From Altererythrobacter rubellus (GTDB lineage: Bacteria; Pseudomonadota; Alphaproteobacteria; Sphingomonadales; Sphingomonadaceae), in contig NZ_CP127221.1 in the NCBI RefSeq assembly GCF_030284385.1, forward strand, positions 558,001 to 622,000: a stretch of 64,000 nucleotides of DNA. Reading direction: 5' to 3'. Positions 48,240 through 56,389 of the stretch are shown here, piece by piece (positions within the stretch are counted from its first letter, which is position 1; each line of letters starts with the position of its first letter). The notes below the pieces were generated by a model that had not been told where the DNA came from, did not search any database, and was given only the letters and a program-made list of their open reading frames with translations. The translations under genes were made by a program, and so were the position numbers.

Positions 48240-48293
48240 GAATGCAGAGGAAGCGGGCTTTCAATTGATCCGATAGGCCCCATATTGTCGCCA

Positions 48294-49184
48294 ATGACCA
48301 AGCACGTCGAAACCTATCAGGACCAATTGCTGAATTTTAGCATCCCTGCACGTGATGCGCGCGGGAGAATTGCGCGTCTGGATGATGTGGTTGCAGGAGT
48401 GCTAAGCGCGCACGACTATCCAGCTCCTGTGAAGCACTTGTTGGCTGAGGCGTTATTGCTGGGCGCATTGATGGGCGGGCTCCAGAAGGAAGAGGGCGCA
48501 CAGCTCACCTTGCAGGCGCAGACTCAGACCGGCCCGGTTCGACTGCTTGTGGCTGACTTCAAGGAAGGTGCCCTTCGCGGTTATGCCGATTTTGATCGCG
48601 CTGCATTGGGCGACGTTGGCGCAAACCCCTCACTGATGCGCCTATTCCGCAGCGGCTATCTTGCGATCACTTTCGAAACGGGGAAGGGTCAGCGGTATCA
48701 GGGGATTGTCCCCCTCGAAGGCGCGTCGTTGGCAGAAGCCTGCGAGCACTACTTCTTGCAATCAGAGCAGATACCAACTCTTGTGCGGCTGGGCATTCGC
48801 TTTCACAAAGGGCAGTGCGTCGCTGGGGGAATGTTGCTCCAGCATTTGCCGCAAGGCGAAGTAGGGCGCCAACGGCTCGACGCGCAGGTTGACCACCCCG
48901 ACTGGGAGCATATCGAAGCGCTGGGCGGCAGTCTTAGCCACGCAGAGTTGGTGGATCCAAAGCTTTCGATGGAAGCTCTGATTTGGCGGCTATTTCACGA
49001 AGAAGAGAAAATTCTCGTCGAAAAAGGCGCAGCTCTGTCAAAGGGCTGCCGTTGCACTGTCGAGCATTATGATGAGGTTGTGTCGCGTTTCCCCGAAGGT
49101 GAGCGGGATGCGATGCGAAACGGGCAAGGGCATATCGTGGTCGATTGTGCATTCTGCTCACGAGACTTCGTACTGAACCTATAA
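48294..49184 (+). CDS. hslO: Hsp33 redox-regulated chaperone
   Basis: Holdase activated by oxidation (296 residues). The C-terminal zinc switch is complete: GCRCTVEHYD supplies CxC and CAFC the CxxC pair. The N-terminal domain begins DQLLNFSIPARDARGR. I chose the ATG at 48294 over an in-frame TTG at 48285. The argD-argF-hslO order occurs in other alphaproteobacteria. Confidence 0.94.
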   Translation: MTKHVETYQDQLLNFSIPARDARGRIARLDDVVAGVLSAHDYPAPVKHLLAEALLLGALMGGLQKEEGAQLTLQAQTQTGPVRLLVADFKEGALRGYADFDRAALGDVGANPSLMRLFRSGYLAITFETGKGQRYQGIVPLEGASLAEACEHYFLQSEQIPTLVRLGIRFHKGQCVAGGMLLQHLPQGEVGRQRLDAQVDHPDWEHIEALGGSLSHAELVDPKLSMEALIWRLFHEEEKILVEKGAALSKGCRCTVEHYDEVVSRFPEGERDAMRNGQGHIVVDCAFCSRDFVLNL

Positions 49185-49270
49185 TTTCAGTCTGTCGATG
49201 TTCAGCAACGGTTTATCGCATGCAAGCTACCCCTTTTTTGTGTAATTCTTGCCTGCAAGGCGATAAGGAA

Positions 49271-49687
49271 ATGATGAAGAAACTGACCAACGCATTGATA
49301 GTGACTGTCAGCAGCGCTGCCGGATTGTTTGCGCTCGCAATGGCGGTGCCTGGATCTGCGCAAACGTCAGCGCTCGCGATGATGTCTGGACTAAACAAGG
49401 GCGAATGGACAATAACGTTTCGGGATGGAACTCCTAGCCGCCAGATCTGCGTTCGGGATGGAACTGAGTTTATCCAGCTCCAGCATACGGTTCAAACCTG
49501 CAGCCGTTTTGTCATTGAGGACAATGCAACAGAAGTAACTGTGCAATACACGTGCCGTGGCAACGGATATGGGCGCACAACGATACGACGCGAGACCGGT
49601 GCCTTGGTTCAGATCGATACGCAAGGCATTGTGGATGGGCGTCCGTTTGATTTGAGTGCAGAGGCGCGTCGCACAGGTAGCTGCTGA
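49271..49687 (+). CDS. secreted DUF3617-like hypothetical protein
   Basis: A 138-residue exported protein. A signal peptide (LIVTVSSAAGLFALAMAVPGSAQ) is followed by a compact domain beginning GLNKGEWTITFRDGTPSRQICV. Cys residues in RQICVRD, QTCSRF, YTCRG and GSC suggest two disulfides. The GEWTI/RQICV/CRG pattern resembles DUF3617, but the match is from memory. ATAAGGAA precedes the two adjacent ATGs. Confidence 0.68.
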   Translation: MMKKLTNALIVTVSSAAGLFALAMAVPGSAQTSALAMMSGLNKGEWTITFRDGTPSRQICVRDGTEFIQLQHTVQTCSRFVIEDNATEVTVQYTCRGNGYGRTTIRRETGALVQIDTQGIVDGRPFDLSAEARRTGSC

Positions 49688-49747
49688 GGCCAATTCTTTC
49701 GATAGGAATCCCGTTGCAAGCAGGGCTAAATCTTCTAAGTCGGCCGC

Positions 49748-50443
49748 ATGGCAGATATCCAACAACCTAAACAATCACCTGCTGTCGTTCTGCTTTCCGG
49801 CGGACTGGATTCTATGGTCACTGCTGCCCTTGCTATTGAACAAGGTTTCACGGTGCACGCAGTTACGATCGATTACGGGCAGCGGCACAGGCGAGAGCTT
49901 GCAGCCGCCTCCGCCATTGCCGAGAAACTTGGCGTTGAACGCCACCTTCGACTTGAGCTCGACATGCGCTCTATCGGAGGCTCGGCTCTCACTGATGAAA
50001 TCGATGTCCCGAAGTCTGGAGTGGGGGGCGCCATCCCTGTTACATATGTGCCCGCTCGCAACCTTGTGTTTCTATCACTCTGTGTCGCGGCAGCCGAAGC
50101 TGCTGGTTCGACCGACGTATTTATCGGCGTGAATGCGCTCGACTATTCGGGGTATCCCGATTGCCGACCAGAATTCATTGCAAGCTTTATGAAAACCGCT
50201 CAGCTTGGAACAAAGTCAGGTGTGGAGGGCGGGGCTTTCACCGTGCACGCGCCGCTGCAACACATGACCAAGGCAGATATCGCGCGCGAGTGTGATCGAC
50301 TGGGTCTCGACCCGTCGATGAGTTGGTCTTGCTATGATCCTGGTGAAGCAGGCCAAGCGTGCGGACTTTGCGATTCTTGTCGCCTGCGAAAAAAGGGCTT
50401 TGCCGAGGCCAGACTAGTCGATAGCACCCCCTACGTGGCCTGA
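49748..50443 (+). CDS. queC: 7-cyano-7-deazaguanine synthase QueC
   Basis: ATP-dependent enzyme turning 7-carboxy-7-deazaguanine into preQ0 on the way to queuosine (231 residues). The PP-loop SGGLDS is at 17-22, and the zinc site CGLCDSCRLRKKGF lies near the C-terminus with an upstream Cys in WSCYDPG. No queD, queE or queF is next to it in the window. Confidence 0.96.
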   Translation: MADIQQPKQSPAVVLLSGGLDSMVTAALAIEQGFTVHAVTIDYGQRHRRELAAASAIAEKLGVERHLRLELDMRSIGGSALTDEIDVPKSGVGGAIPVTYVPARNLVFLSLCVAAAEAAGSTDVFIGVNALDYSGYPDCRPEFIASFMKTAQLGTKSGVEGGAFTVHAPLQHMTKADIARECDRLGLDPSMSWSCYDPGEAGQACGLCDSCRLRKKGFAEARLVDSTPYVA

Positions 50444-50469
50444 TCCCTACTGGAAGAGAAGCAGACAAT

Positions 50470-52116
50470 ATGGGCGAACCCGCGGCGCAAGCCGAGAAGT
50501 CGATCGATACTGAGCAAGCCGTTCCTGCCTATAGCTGGTATGCGCTTAGCGTTTTGGTTCTACTCTATGTTCTGAACTTCATTGACCGGCAGATTCTTTC
50601 GATTCTTGCCAATGATATCAAGGCCGATCTGGGCGTCGACGACGCATATCTTGGATTTCTATACGGAACGGCTTTCGCGATCTTTTATGCGCTTTTCGGC
50701 ATTCCACTGGGGAAGCTTGCCGATAGCTGGAAGCGTATTCGGCTCATTACGCTTGGACTGACATTATGGTCCGCAATGACAGCGGCATCCGGGTTTGCGC
50801 GTGATGCCGCACAGCTAACGGTTGCGCGTATTGGTGTTGGAGTGGGTGAAGCCACGGCCAGCCCTTCGGCTTATTCGCTCATCTCGGATTGGTTTCCGGC
50901 GAGGCTGCGGGCAACCGCGCTCGCAATTTATAGCTCTGGACTATATATTGGCGGCGGTGTCTCGCTGGCCATTGGCGGCGTCATTGTTGACCGCTGGAAC
51001 GCGGCCTATCCCGGCGGAGATCCTTGGTTTGGCCTGGCTGGTTGGCAGGCCGCTTTCATAGCGGTCGGGGTACCCGGCCTGCTGCTGGCAGTCTGGGTGG
51101 CGACGCTGCGCGAACCTGTTCGCGGTGCGATCGACGGGCTGCCAACGCCCGAAGATCCCAAGCCGTTTCAGGGCTTCGTCCGTGAGCTTTACACCGTCAT
51201 CCCGCCGTTTACTTTCGTAGGTGCGGCATCGCGGGGGGCTGCTGCGCTGGGACTGAATATTCTTGTGTTCGCCGCATCTTTTGTGATTGCACATCTCATC
51301 ACAGTGGCATTGGCCTCTGGCAATGGCGTCATTGTTGAAGCGCTCGGAGGGCTCCTGGCGCTCAGTTTACCAGCGATCACCGATCAATGGTTTCTTTTGG
51401 CTATCGGATATTACTCAGTTTTCTGCTGGGCAACGGCGCTTAAGCACCGTGACTATCCCACGTTTGCGCTGACATGGGGATCACCAGCATTTCTATTTAC
51501 CATTCTCGGGTACGGCACGGTGGCGTTCATGGCATACTCTGCATCCTATTGGGGAGCTCCCTATGCCGAGCGCGTATTCGATGTTTCCAAGGCCGAGCTT
51601 GGGTTCTGGCTAGGCGGTGGCGGCGCAGCTGGCGGTTTCTTGGGAGTGATCCTTGGCGGCCGGATGGCAGATTTTCTCTACACCCGCATGTCCTCGGGGC
51701 GTGTTTGGGTAATATTGTTCGGACTGCTTTCCCCGATCCCGTTTGCGATCATTCAGTATACGACGGATAGCTTTACGCTTTTCCTGATACTCAATGTTGT
51801 TGTCGGAGCGCTGGCAGCGTCAGCATTGGGAGCGGCTGCAGCTAGCAGCCAGGCTCTTGTCCTGCCGCGCATGCGAGGGACTGCTACAGCGACCTTCTTC
51901 CTCGCAACCACCTTGGTTGGGTTGGCGTTGGGGCCCTATATGGCTGGCTATGTCTCTGCGCAAAACGATGGGGACCTAAGCACAGGTGTGTTGTCGACCC
52001 TGTGGATTACACCTATCGGATTAGTGCTTCTGCTTTCGGCACTGAAGCTCGTTCCCAAGGCAAATGAAACTGTTCTCCAGCGTGCGATTGCGGCCGGTGA
52101 GCCAACCTCGGCTTAA
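50470..52116 (+). CDS. MFS transporter (spinster-like)
   Basis: A 548-residue major-facilitator permease with about 12 helices and a longer central region. The N-terminal YVLNFIDRQILSILANDIKADLG and the loop FGIPLGKLADSWKR (MFS motif A-like) match the spinster-type transporters common in sphingomonads. The substrate is unknown; relatives have been linked to lipids, aromatic acids and drugs. Its stop overlaps the convergent sodC stop. Confidence 0.88.
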   Translation: MGEPAAQAEKSIDTEQAVPAYSWYALSVLVLLYVLNFIDRQILSILANDIKADLGVDDAYLGFLYGTAFAIFYALFGIPLGKLADSWKRIRLITLGLTLWSAMTAASGFARDAAQLTVARIGVGVGEATASPSAYSLISDWFPARLRATALAIYSSGLYIGGGVSLAIGGVIVDRWNAAYPGGDPWFGLAGWQAAFIAVGVPGLLLAVWVATLREPVRGAIDGLPTPEDPKPFQGFVRELYTVIPPFTFVGAASRGAAALGLNILVFAASFVIAHLITVALASGNGVIVEALGGLLALSLPAITDQWFLLAIGYYSVFCWATALKHRDYPTFALTWGSPAFLFTILGYGTVAFMAYSASYWGAPYAERVFDVSKAELGFWLGGGGAAGGFLGVILGGRMADFLYTRMSSGRVWVILFGLLSPIPFAIIQYTTDSFTLFLILNVVVGALAASALGAAAASSQALVLPRMRGTATATFFLATTLVGLALGPYMAGYVSAQNDGDLSTGVLSTLWITPIGLVLLLSALKLVPKANETVLQRAIAAGEPTSA

Positions 52117-52655
52117 TTGGCTGGTTTGACTACTCCGCACGCGATCCTTGGACCGGCAGCGCCGGCTGGGTCGCTGATATAGTCGTCCGGACCAGCGTGG
52201 ATCATCACTGCTGTTCCGTTCGCGTCAAATATTTCCTGGATGAGATGGTCAGGATCGTCGGAGAATGTGAAGGTGAGTGTGGCTTGACCATTATCGTCCG
52301 TGGTAATGTTGGGCATGTCCCCAAGGTGCTGACCATCCGGATTTAGGCTGCCGTGCGCCCGCTCGAAAGGATTCAAGTGGCCTCCAGCGCTTGTGAAGTC
52401 TGGTGCATCGCAGGCCCCAGTTGAATGTAGATGAAGCGCGCGCTCGCCGGCTTCAAACCCGTTGACCTTGACCGAAATCGAGATGGCGCCCTTCGCGCGG
52501 ATGATCTCGGCTGTGCCGATCTCCGTCCCGCTCGCTGTAGCTATCAATGCAGAGCCAATTACCGCGGGAGCCGATCCCATCTCGCCTTTGTCTTTCGAAG
52601 AGCCGGCGCAAAGCGCTGTGGGCAAGGTAGCAAGTGCAAGTATTATAGAGCGCAA
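52113..52655 (-). CDS. sodC: Cu/Zn superoxide dismutase
   Basis: Periplasmic SodC, 180 residues from a TTG start. Copper and zinc ligands are recognisable in ALHLHSTG, FTSAGGHLNP, RAHGSLNPDGQHLGDMPN and VMIHAGPDDY, and the disulfide pair in GACDAP and RIACGV. I chose TTG 52655 because GGAG lies nine bases upstream and it begins a signal peptide (SIILALATLPTALCAGS). An earlier TTG at 52679 falls in the T-run of the ompA terminator. A lipid anchor at Cys16 is possible, but the lipobox is not canonical. Expression probably needs readthrough of that terminator or a promoter inside ompA. Confidence 0.9.
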   Translation of the reverse strand: MRSIILALATLPTALCAGSSKDKGEMGSAPAVIGSALIATASGTEIGTAEIIRAKGAISISVKVNGFEAGERALHLHSTGACDAPDFTSAGGHLNPFERAHGSLNPDGQHLGDMPNITTDDNGQATLTFTFSDDPDHLIQEIFDANGTAVMIHAGPDDYISDPAGAAGPRIACGVVKPAN

Positions 52656-52671
52656 AGCCAGTGTCTCCAGT

Positions 52672-52703
52672 AAAAACAAAAAGGGCCGGATTTCTCCGGC
52701 CCT
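52672..52703 (-). terminator. intrinsic terminator between ompA and sodC
   Basis: A perfect 9-bp stem (52695-52703 with 52682-52690) and 4-base loop are followed on the minus strand by TTTTTGTTTTTA. It ends only about 10 bases before the sodC ribosome-binding site. Confidence 0.85.
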
Positions 52704-52731
52704 TTTCTATCAATTCACCTGAAGAGGCAAC

Positions 52732-53814
52732 TTACATACCGGAACCCGGGCCGTAGGTTACTTCAACACGGCGGTTCTGAAGCTCACGAACGCCATCTTC
52801 AGTGGCTACACGTGGCTGCGATTCGCCGAAGGCTTCACTGCCGATACGATCATCAGGAATTCCGCGACCATTCAGATAGTCACGAACTGATGAGTTACGA
52901 CGTTCAGCAAGACCCATATTGTAGGTCGTCGTGCCTGAACGGTCGGTGTGACCTGCAAGCATTACGCTGGCCGTGCCGCAATCTGCGTACGCCGTTACCG
53001 CGTTGTCCAGCACTGTCGCAGCTTCTGGCGTAATATCCGACTCGTCCCAGTTAAAGAAGACGATGTACGGGCCAGTGTTGCACACCGGAGCCGGTGGAGG
53101 CGGCGGTGGAGGCGGTGGAGGCGGTGGCGGTGGTGGCGGTGGCGGTGGCGGTGGAGGCGGAGGTGGCGGTGGAGCCGGCTCTTCACCAAAATTGTAGGTC
53201 AATGTGCCAAGCAACGAGTGCGTTGACACATCGGTCTCAAGGCCGGTGCCATCACGTGCCACGATATTGATGCCAGGTGCGTTGAAATAGCGATATTTCA
53301 AACCAACGTCCCAACGATCAGTCAACGGTGCGCGCGCACCTGCAAGCAGCTGCCATGCAATGCCGGTGTCGGAATCATCGTAAAGCCCCGTAGCAGAACC
53401 TTGAGCAATCAACCCGTTTTCAAGCTGGGAACGTGCGATACCGAAGCCGCCACCGAAGAAGCCTTGGAGGCCGTCATCTTTACCGAAATCGAAAAGGCCA
53501 TTCAGCATAAAGCTCAAGAAATTGCCTTCGCCATTGGCGGCGACTTCTGTGATACCGAAATTGATCGCCTCAAGGTTAGCCTGCTTATATGCGACTTCAG
53601 TTTCGAGGCGGAAGGCCCCAAAATCGTGGCCAACTACAGCGCCAAAATCACTACCTTCATTGTGATCGACCGAAATATCGGCTCCGTCCACAGATGCACT
53701 ATCAACAATCATCGCGCCAGCATCGACACCAATGTACCATTGGCCCTCTTTAGCTAGCGCAGGTGAGGCGAGAGCAGTTGATGCCAACGCCAATCCCATT
53801 GCGAGTTTACGCAT
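52732..53814 (-). CDS. OmpA-family outer-membrane protein with poly-proline linker
   Basis: A 360-residue porin-like protein. A signal peptide (LAMGLALASTALASPALA) precedes an eight-stranded-type beta-barrel domain (GQWYIGVDAGAMIV to LLGTLTYNFG). A linker containing 27 consecutive prolines joins it to a C-terminal OmpA peptidoglycan-binding domain (FFNWDESDITPEAATVLDNAV, AGHTDRSGTTTYNMGLAERR, NRRVEV). The barrel anchors in the outer membrane while the C-terminal domain binds the cell wall. It is strongly terminated. Confidence 0.94.
   Translation of the reverse strand: MRKLAMGLALASTALASPALAKEGQWYIGVDAGAMIVDSASVDGADISVDHNEGSDFGAVVGHDFGAFRLETEVAYKQANLEAINFGITEVAANGEGNFLSFMLNGLFDFGKDDGLQGFFGGGFGIARSQLENGLIAQGSATGLYDDSDTGIAWQLLAGARAPLTDRWDVGLKYRYFNAPGINIVARDGTGLETDVSTHSLLGTLTYNFGEEPAPPPPPPPPPPPPPPPPPPPPPPPPPPPAPVCNTGPYIVFFNWDESDITPEAATVLDNAVTAYADCGTASVMLAGHTDRSGTTTYNMGLAERRNSSVRDYLNGRGIPDDRIGSEAFGESQPRVATEDGVRELQNRRVEVTYGPGSGM
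53092..53172 (-). repeat. 27-codon uninterrupted proline repeat in the OmpA-like gene
   Basis: Between two Ala codons (53173-53175 and 53089-53091) lie 81 bases that encode only Pro (CCA, CCG and CCT mixed). Because the codons vary, this is not a simple trinucleotide slippage tract, although a CCACCG hexamer recurs. No CRISPR-like spacing is present. Confidence 0.9.
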
Positions 53815-54102
53815 AGGTATAGTCCCTTTCAGTTAACCGAATTAATTAATTGACTGGGTTTTTATCCGTTCGCGCGCCATGAAGCAAGCGGACATTGCCG
53901 CTTAACTGTTGCAATTTCGTCGCTACGTTGATCAACGCGTGCCTGGACGCCGGAGCGAAACTTCTCGACGTGCTGAATACACGAAGATAGACAATCTTCT
54001 CCCGTGCGAAGACCGCGCTCACTTGCTAATCGTGTATATTTGAGAGATTGCCCCGCTTCCTAACGTAAATTCTCAGTAGTCCCTTGAAGGTGTGGCTCCG
54101 AA

Positions 54103-54750
54103 ATGATGCATTTGCTGCGCGGTCTTTATGACTGGACAATGGATAAGGCTGCTCATCCATATGCCGCATGGTGGCTTGCCTTTTTCTGTTTCATAGAATC
54201 GAGCTTTTTCCCGATACCGCCGCATCCATTGCTTGGCCTGATGTGCCTTGCCGAACCGAAAAAAGCGATTCGGCTGGCACTGGTTGCGACGCTCGCTTCG
54301 GTTGCGGGCGCGCTGCTCGGATATGCAATTGGCTGGGGTCTTTACGATACCGTTGGTGCCTGGCTCATCGGCGCGCTAGGCCTGACGGAAAGTTTCCCCG
54401 TCGCCGCTTGTTATCTGCGCGAATACGATTGGGAAGCCATAGTCATAGCAGGCGCGACCCCTATACCGTTCAAGCTCCTGACGATCACCGCTGGCTTCAT
54501 CGGGATGAACCTGATCACATTTGTTCTGGCAAGCCTCGCGGCGCGCGCGCTCATCTTCATGACGGTCGGTTTCTTGTTCCGACTGTTTGGCGCTCCGATA
54601 AAGGCAATCATCGACAAATATCTCGGTACTGTCACAACGCTCTTCGTCGTTTTGGTGGTTGGCGGATTTTTGATCCTGACACAATTCTCAAGCAGTGATG
54701 AAGCCGTTGCGGATAAATGCGAGAACGCCACACTGTTTCAGGTGAACTGA
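54103..54750 (+). CDS. YqaA-family inner-membrane protein (DedA/SNARE-associated superfamily)
   Basis: A 215-residue polytopic membrane protein. Features are WWLAFFCFIESSFFPIPPHPLL with the conserved E and Pro motif of the family, LGYAIGWGLYDTVG, and a FKLLTITAGFIGMN re-entrant-like segment. DedA-superfamily proteins are thought to move lipid carriers across the membrane or maintain proton motive force; the role of YqaA is not settled. It is convergent with the Crp/Fnr gene. Confidence 0.85.
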   Translation: MMHLLRGLYDWTMDKAAHPYAAWWLAFFCFIESSFFPIPPHPLLGLMCLAEPKKAIRLALVATLASVAGALLGYAIGWGLYDTVGAWLIGALGLTESFPVAACYLREYDWEAIVIAGATPIPFKLLTITAGFIGMNLITFVLASLAARALIFMTVGFLFRLFGAPIKAIIDKYLGTVTTLFVVLVVGGFLILTQFSSSDEAVADKCENATLFQVN

Positions 54751-54752
54751 AG

Positions 54753-55433
54753 CTAGGTCAGTGATGCGAGATCGAGCGTAGCTTTGTCCAGCACTTCGAT
54801 CTGCCCATAGCGCCTGGCAATGGCGCCAGCTGCCTCCAGCTCCTTGAGCGCGGCGTTGATCGTAACGCGCGTCAGGCCAAGCAATTCGCCCAGCTCTTGC
54901 TGCGTCAGGCGGACTTTGGCAGGCAAAGGGGATGCTCCGGCCAGCGCATCCAGCAGCCCTGCAACGCGGGCGTGGGCTGTGCCCCGACGGATCCCCGCCA
55001 TCACGTCAATCATGTCTTGAAACTGAACGGACATTGCGCCAAGCAGCATCCGCATTTCTTCCGCCCTGCCTGCAATTGCTGCCTCGAAATCTGCGCTACT
55101 AATGAAACGAACTTCGCAAGGGCCACGCGCGATTGCGTCGACAACACGTGGACGGTTCGCGAACATGGCCAGCTCACCCCAGGAATCCCCGGGGCCAAGT
55201 ACCGCCACGGCACGAAATTCGCCCTTGGAGAGGAACTGCCCAATCGAAACTGAGCCACTTGCGATGAGGTAGAAGCCATGCGCTGTCTCACCGCGCTGCT
55301 GGATGATCTGGTCTTCCGAATATTGTTTTGCCAGCGCGCTGGAGATCAGCTGCCCACGCAGTTCTGCTGACAACGCAGAGAACAACATCGGCGCAACAAG
55401 AGAGCGCGCAGAAGAATGTAAAATATCTGACAT
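54753..55433 (-). CDS. Crp/Fnr-family transcriptional regulator
   Basis: A 226-residue regulator. The cyclic-nucleotide-binding-like domain (FYLIASGSVSIGQFLSKGEFRAVAVLGPGDSWGELAMF) is followed by a dimer helix and a C-terminal helix-turn-helix (RLTQQELGELLGLTRVTINAALKELEAAG). There is no N-terminal Cys cluster, so it is not an Fnr-type oxygen sensor. It is divergent from the hydroxylase-like gene with 50 bases between the starts, so it may control that gene. Confidence 0.9.
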   Translation of the reverse strand: MSDILHSSARSLVAPMLFSALSAELRGQLISSALAKQYSEDQIIQQRGETAHGFYLIASGSVSIGQFLSKGEFRAVAVLGPGDSWGELAMFANRPRVVDAIARGPCEVRFISSADFEAAIAGRAEEMRMLLGAMSVQFQDMIDVMAGIRRGTAHARVAGLLDALAGASPLPAKVRLTQQELGELLGLTRVTINAALKELEAAGAIARRYGQIEVLDKATLDLASLT

Positions 55434-55483
55434 TCTGGCAGTGGACTACGCTGTATAGGGTCGACTATCAAGCGGAGAGAATC

Positions 55484-56329
55484 ATGCCAACATCAACGAT
55501 TGCTGTCCTTGGAATCTTCCTCGGTTTCGCTGTGCTCGAACTATGGCGCACCAAGCTATTCGCTAAGGGCGGACAGACCCGCGATGACGGGATTGTTGAA
55601 GGCATCAGCATGACGATGCTGCTCGCGGTCACTCAGCCTGGCATCGTTTTCCTGTCAGCGGCGATCATGAGCGTAGTGGCGCCCAGTCTTGAGGGTGCGC
55701 TTTCAGATATCAACATCTTCGCGGCGACTGCCTTGTTCTTGGTGCTTGAAGACATGACGCAATACTGGTGGCACCGCGCCAGCCACACTTTTCCGTGGCT
55801 CTACAATCTGCACCGCGCGCACCACAATGCGAAGTATATGAGCGTGCGCCTCGTCTATCGGAACAACATCATATACTACATGTTGATGCCCGGTCTGTGG
55901 ACCGCAGGCGCCTTGCTCTACATGGGGCTGGGATGGGTCTATGCCGGTTATCTGTTGGTCAAAATGGCTGTCATCATCGGTGCACACTCAGACGTCGCTT
56001 GGGACAAACCGCTGTACCAGATCAAATGGCTCTCACCGGTCATGTGGGTGGTAGAACGGACCATCTCAACGCCTTCTACGCACCATGCGCACCACGGCCG
56101 CCATGCGGATGATCCGGCGGTCAACTACAAAGGCAATTACGGCAATTTGCTGTTCTTCTGGGATGTCCTGTTCGGCACAGCCAAAATCACACGCTCGTAT
56201 CCGGAAAGCTACGGCGTAGAGAACCTCGCGCCTGCGACGCTGGGCCAGCAGCTGCTGTGGCCAATCTTTCCGGAGAACAAGGAAGCTGATCCAGGGGTTA
56301 GGAAGAAGGTGGCGGCTAAAGTCACCTGA
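55484..56329 (+). CDS. sterol desaturase / fatty acid hydroxylase family protein
   Basis: A 281-residue membrane di-iron protein. The His boxes are WWHRASH, LHRAHHNAKYM and HHAHHGRHADDP, with hydrophobic segments around them. The start at 55484 follows GGAGAGAATC; upstream in-frame ATG codons run through the divergent regulator gene. It lies 60 bases convergent from spt, so it may hydroxylate the acyl or sphingoid chain of a sphingolipid. That link rests only on position. Confidence 0.87.
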   Translation: MPTSTIAVLGIFLGFAVLELWRTKLFAKGGQTRDDGIVEGISMTMLLAVTQPGIVFLSAAIMSVVAPSLEGALSDINIFAATALFLVLEDMTQYWWHRASHTFPWLYNLHRAHHNAKYMSVRLVYRNNIIYYMLMPGLWTAGALLYMGLGWVYAGYLLVKMAVIIGAHSDVAWDKPLYQIKWLSPVMWVVERTISTPSTHHAHHGRHADDPAVNYKGNYGNLLFFWDVLFGTAKITRSYPESYGVENLAPATLGQQLLWPIFPENKEADPGVRKKVAAKVT

Positions 56330-56389
56330 AAAAGGGCTGGCGGCCGGGAAGGAGAGGACCTAGCCGCCGCCTGATCTAACCCAAAGAGG

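Noticed and set aside
53092..53172. The repetitive tract considered as a CRISPR or VNTR locus
   Set aside because: The repeats are contiguous within a coding sequence, without spacers, and mixed codons argue against pure slippage.
52973..53197. A glycine-rich plus-strand frame opposite the OmpA linker
   Set aside because: It is the antisense reading of the proline repeat and has no independent support.
56336..56385. GC-rich inverted repeat between the hydroxylase-like gene and spt as a terminator
   Set aside because: The arms are short and imperfect and no T-run follows on either strand.
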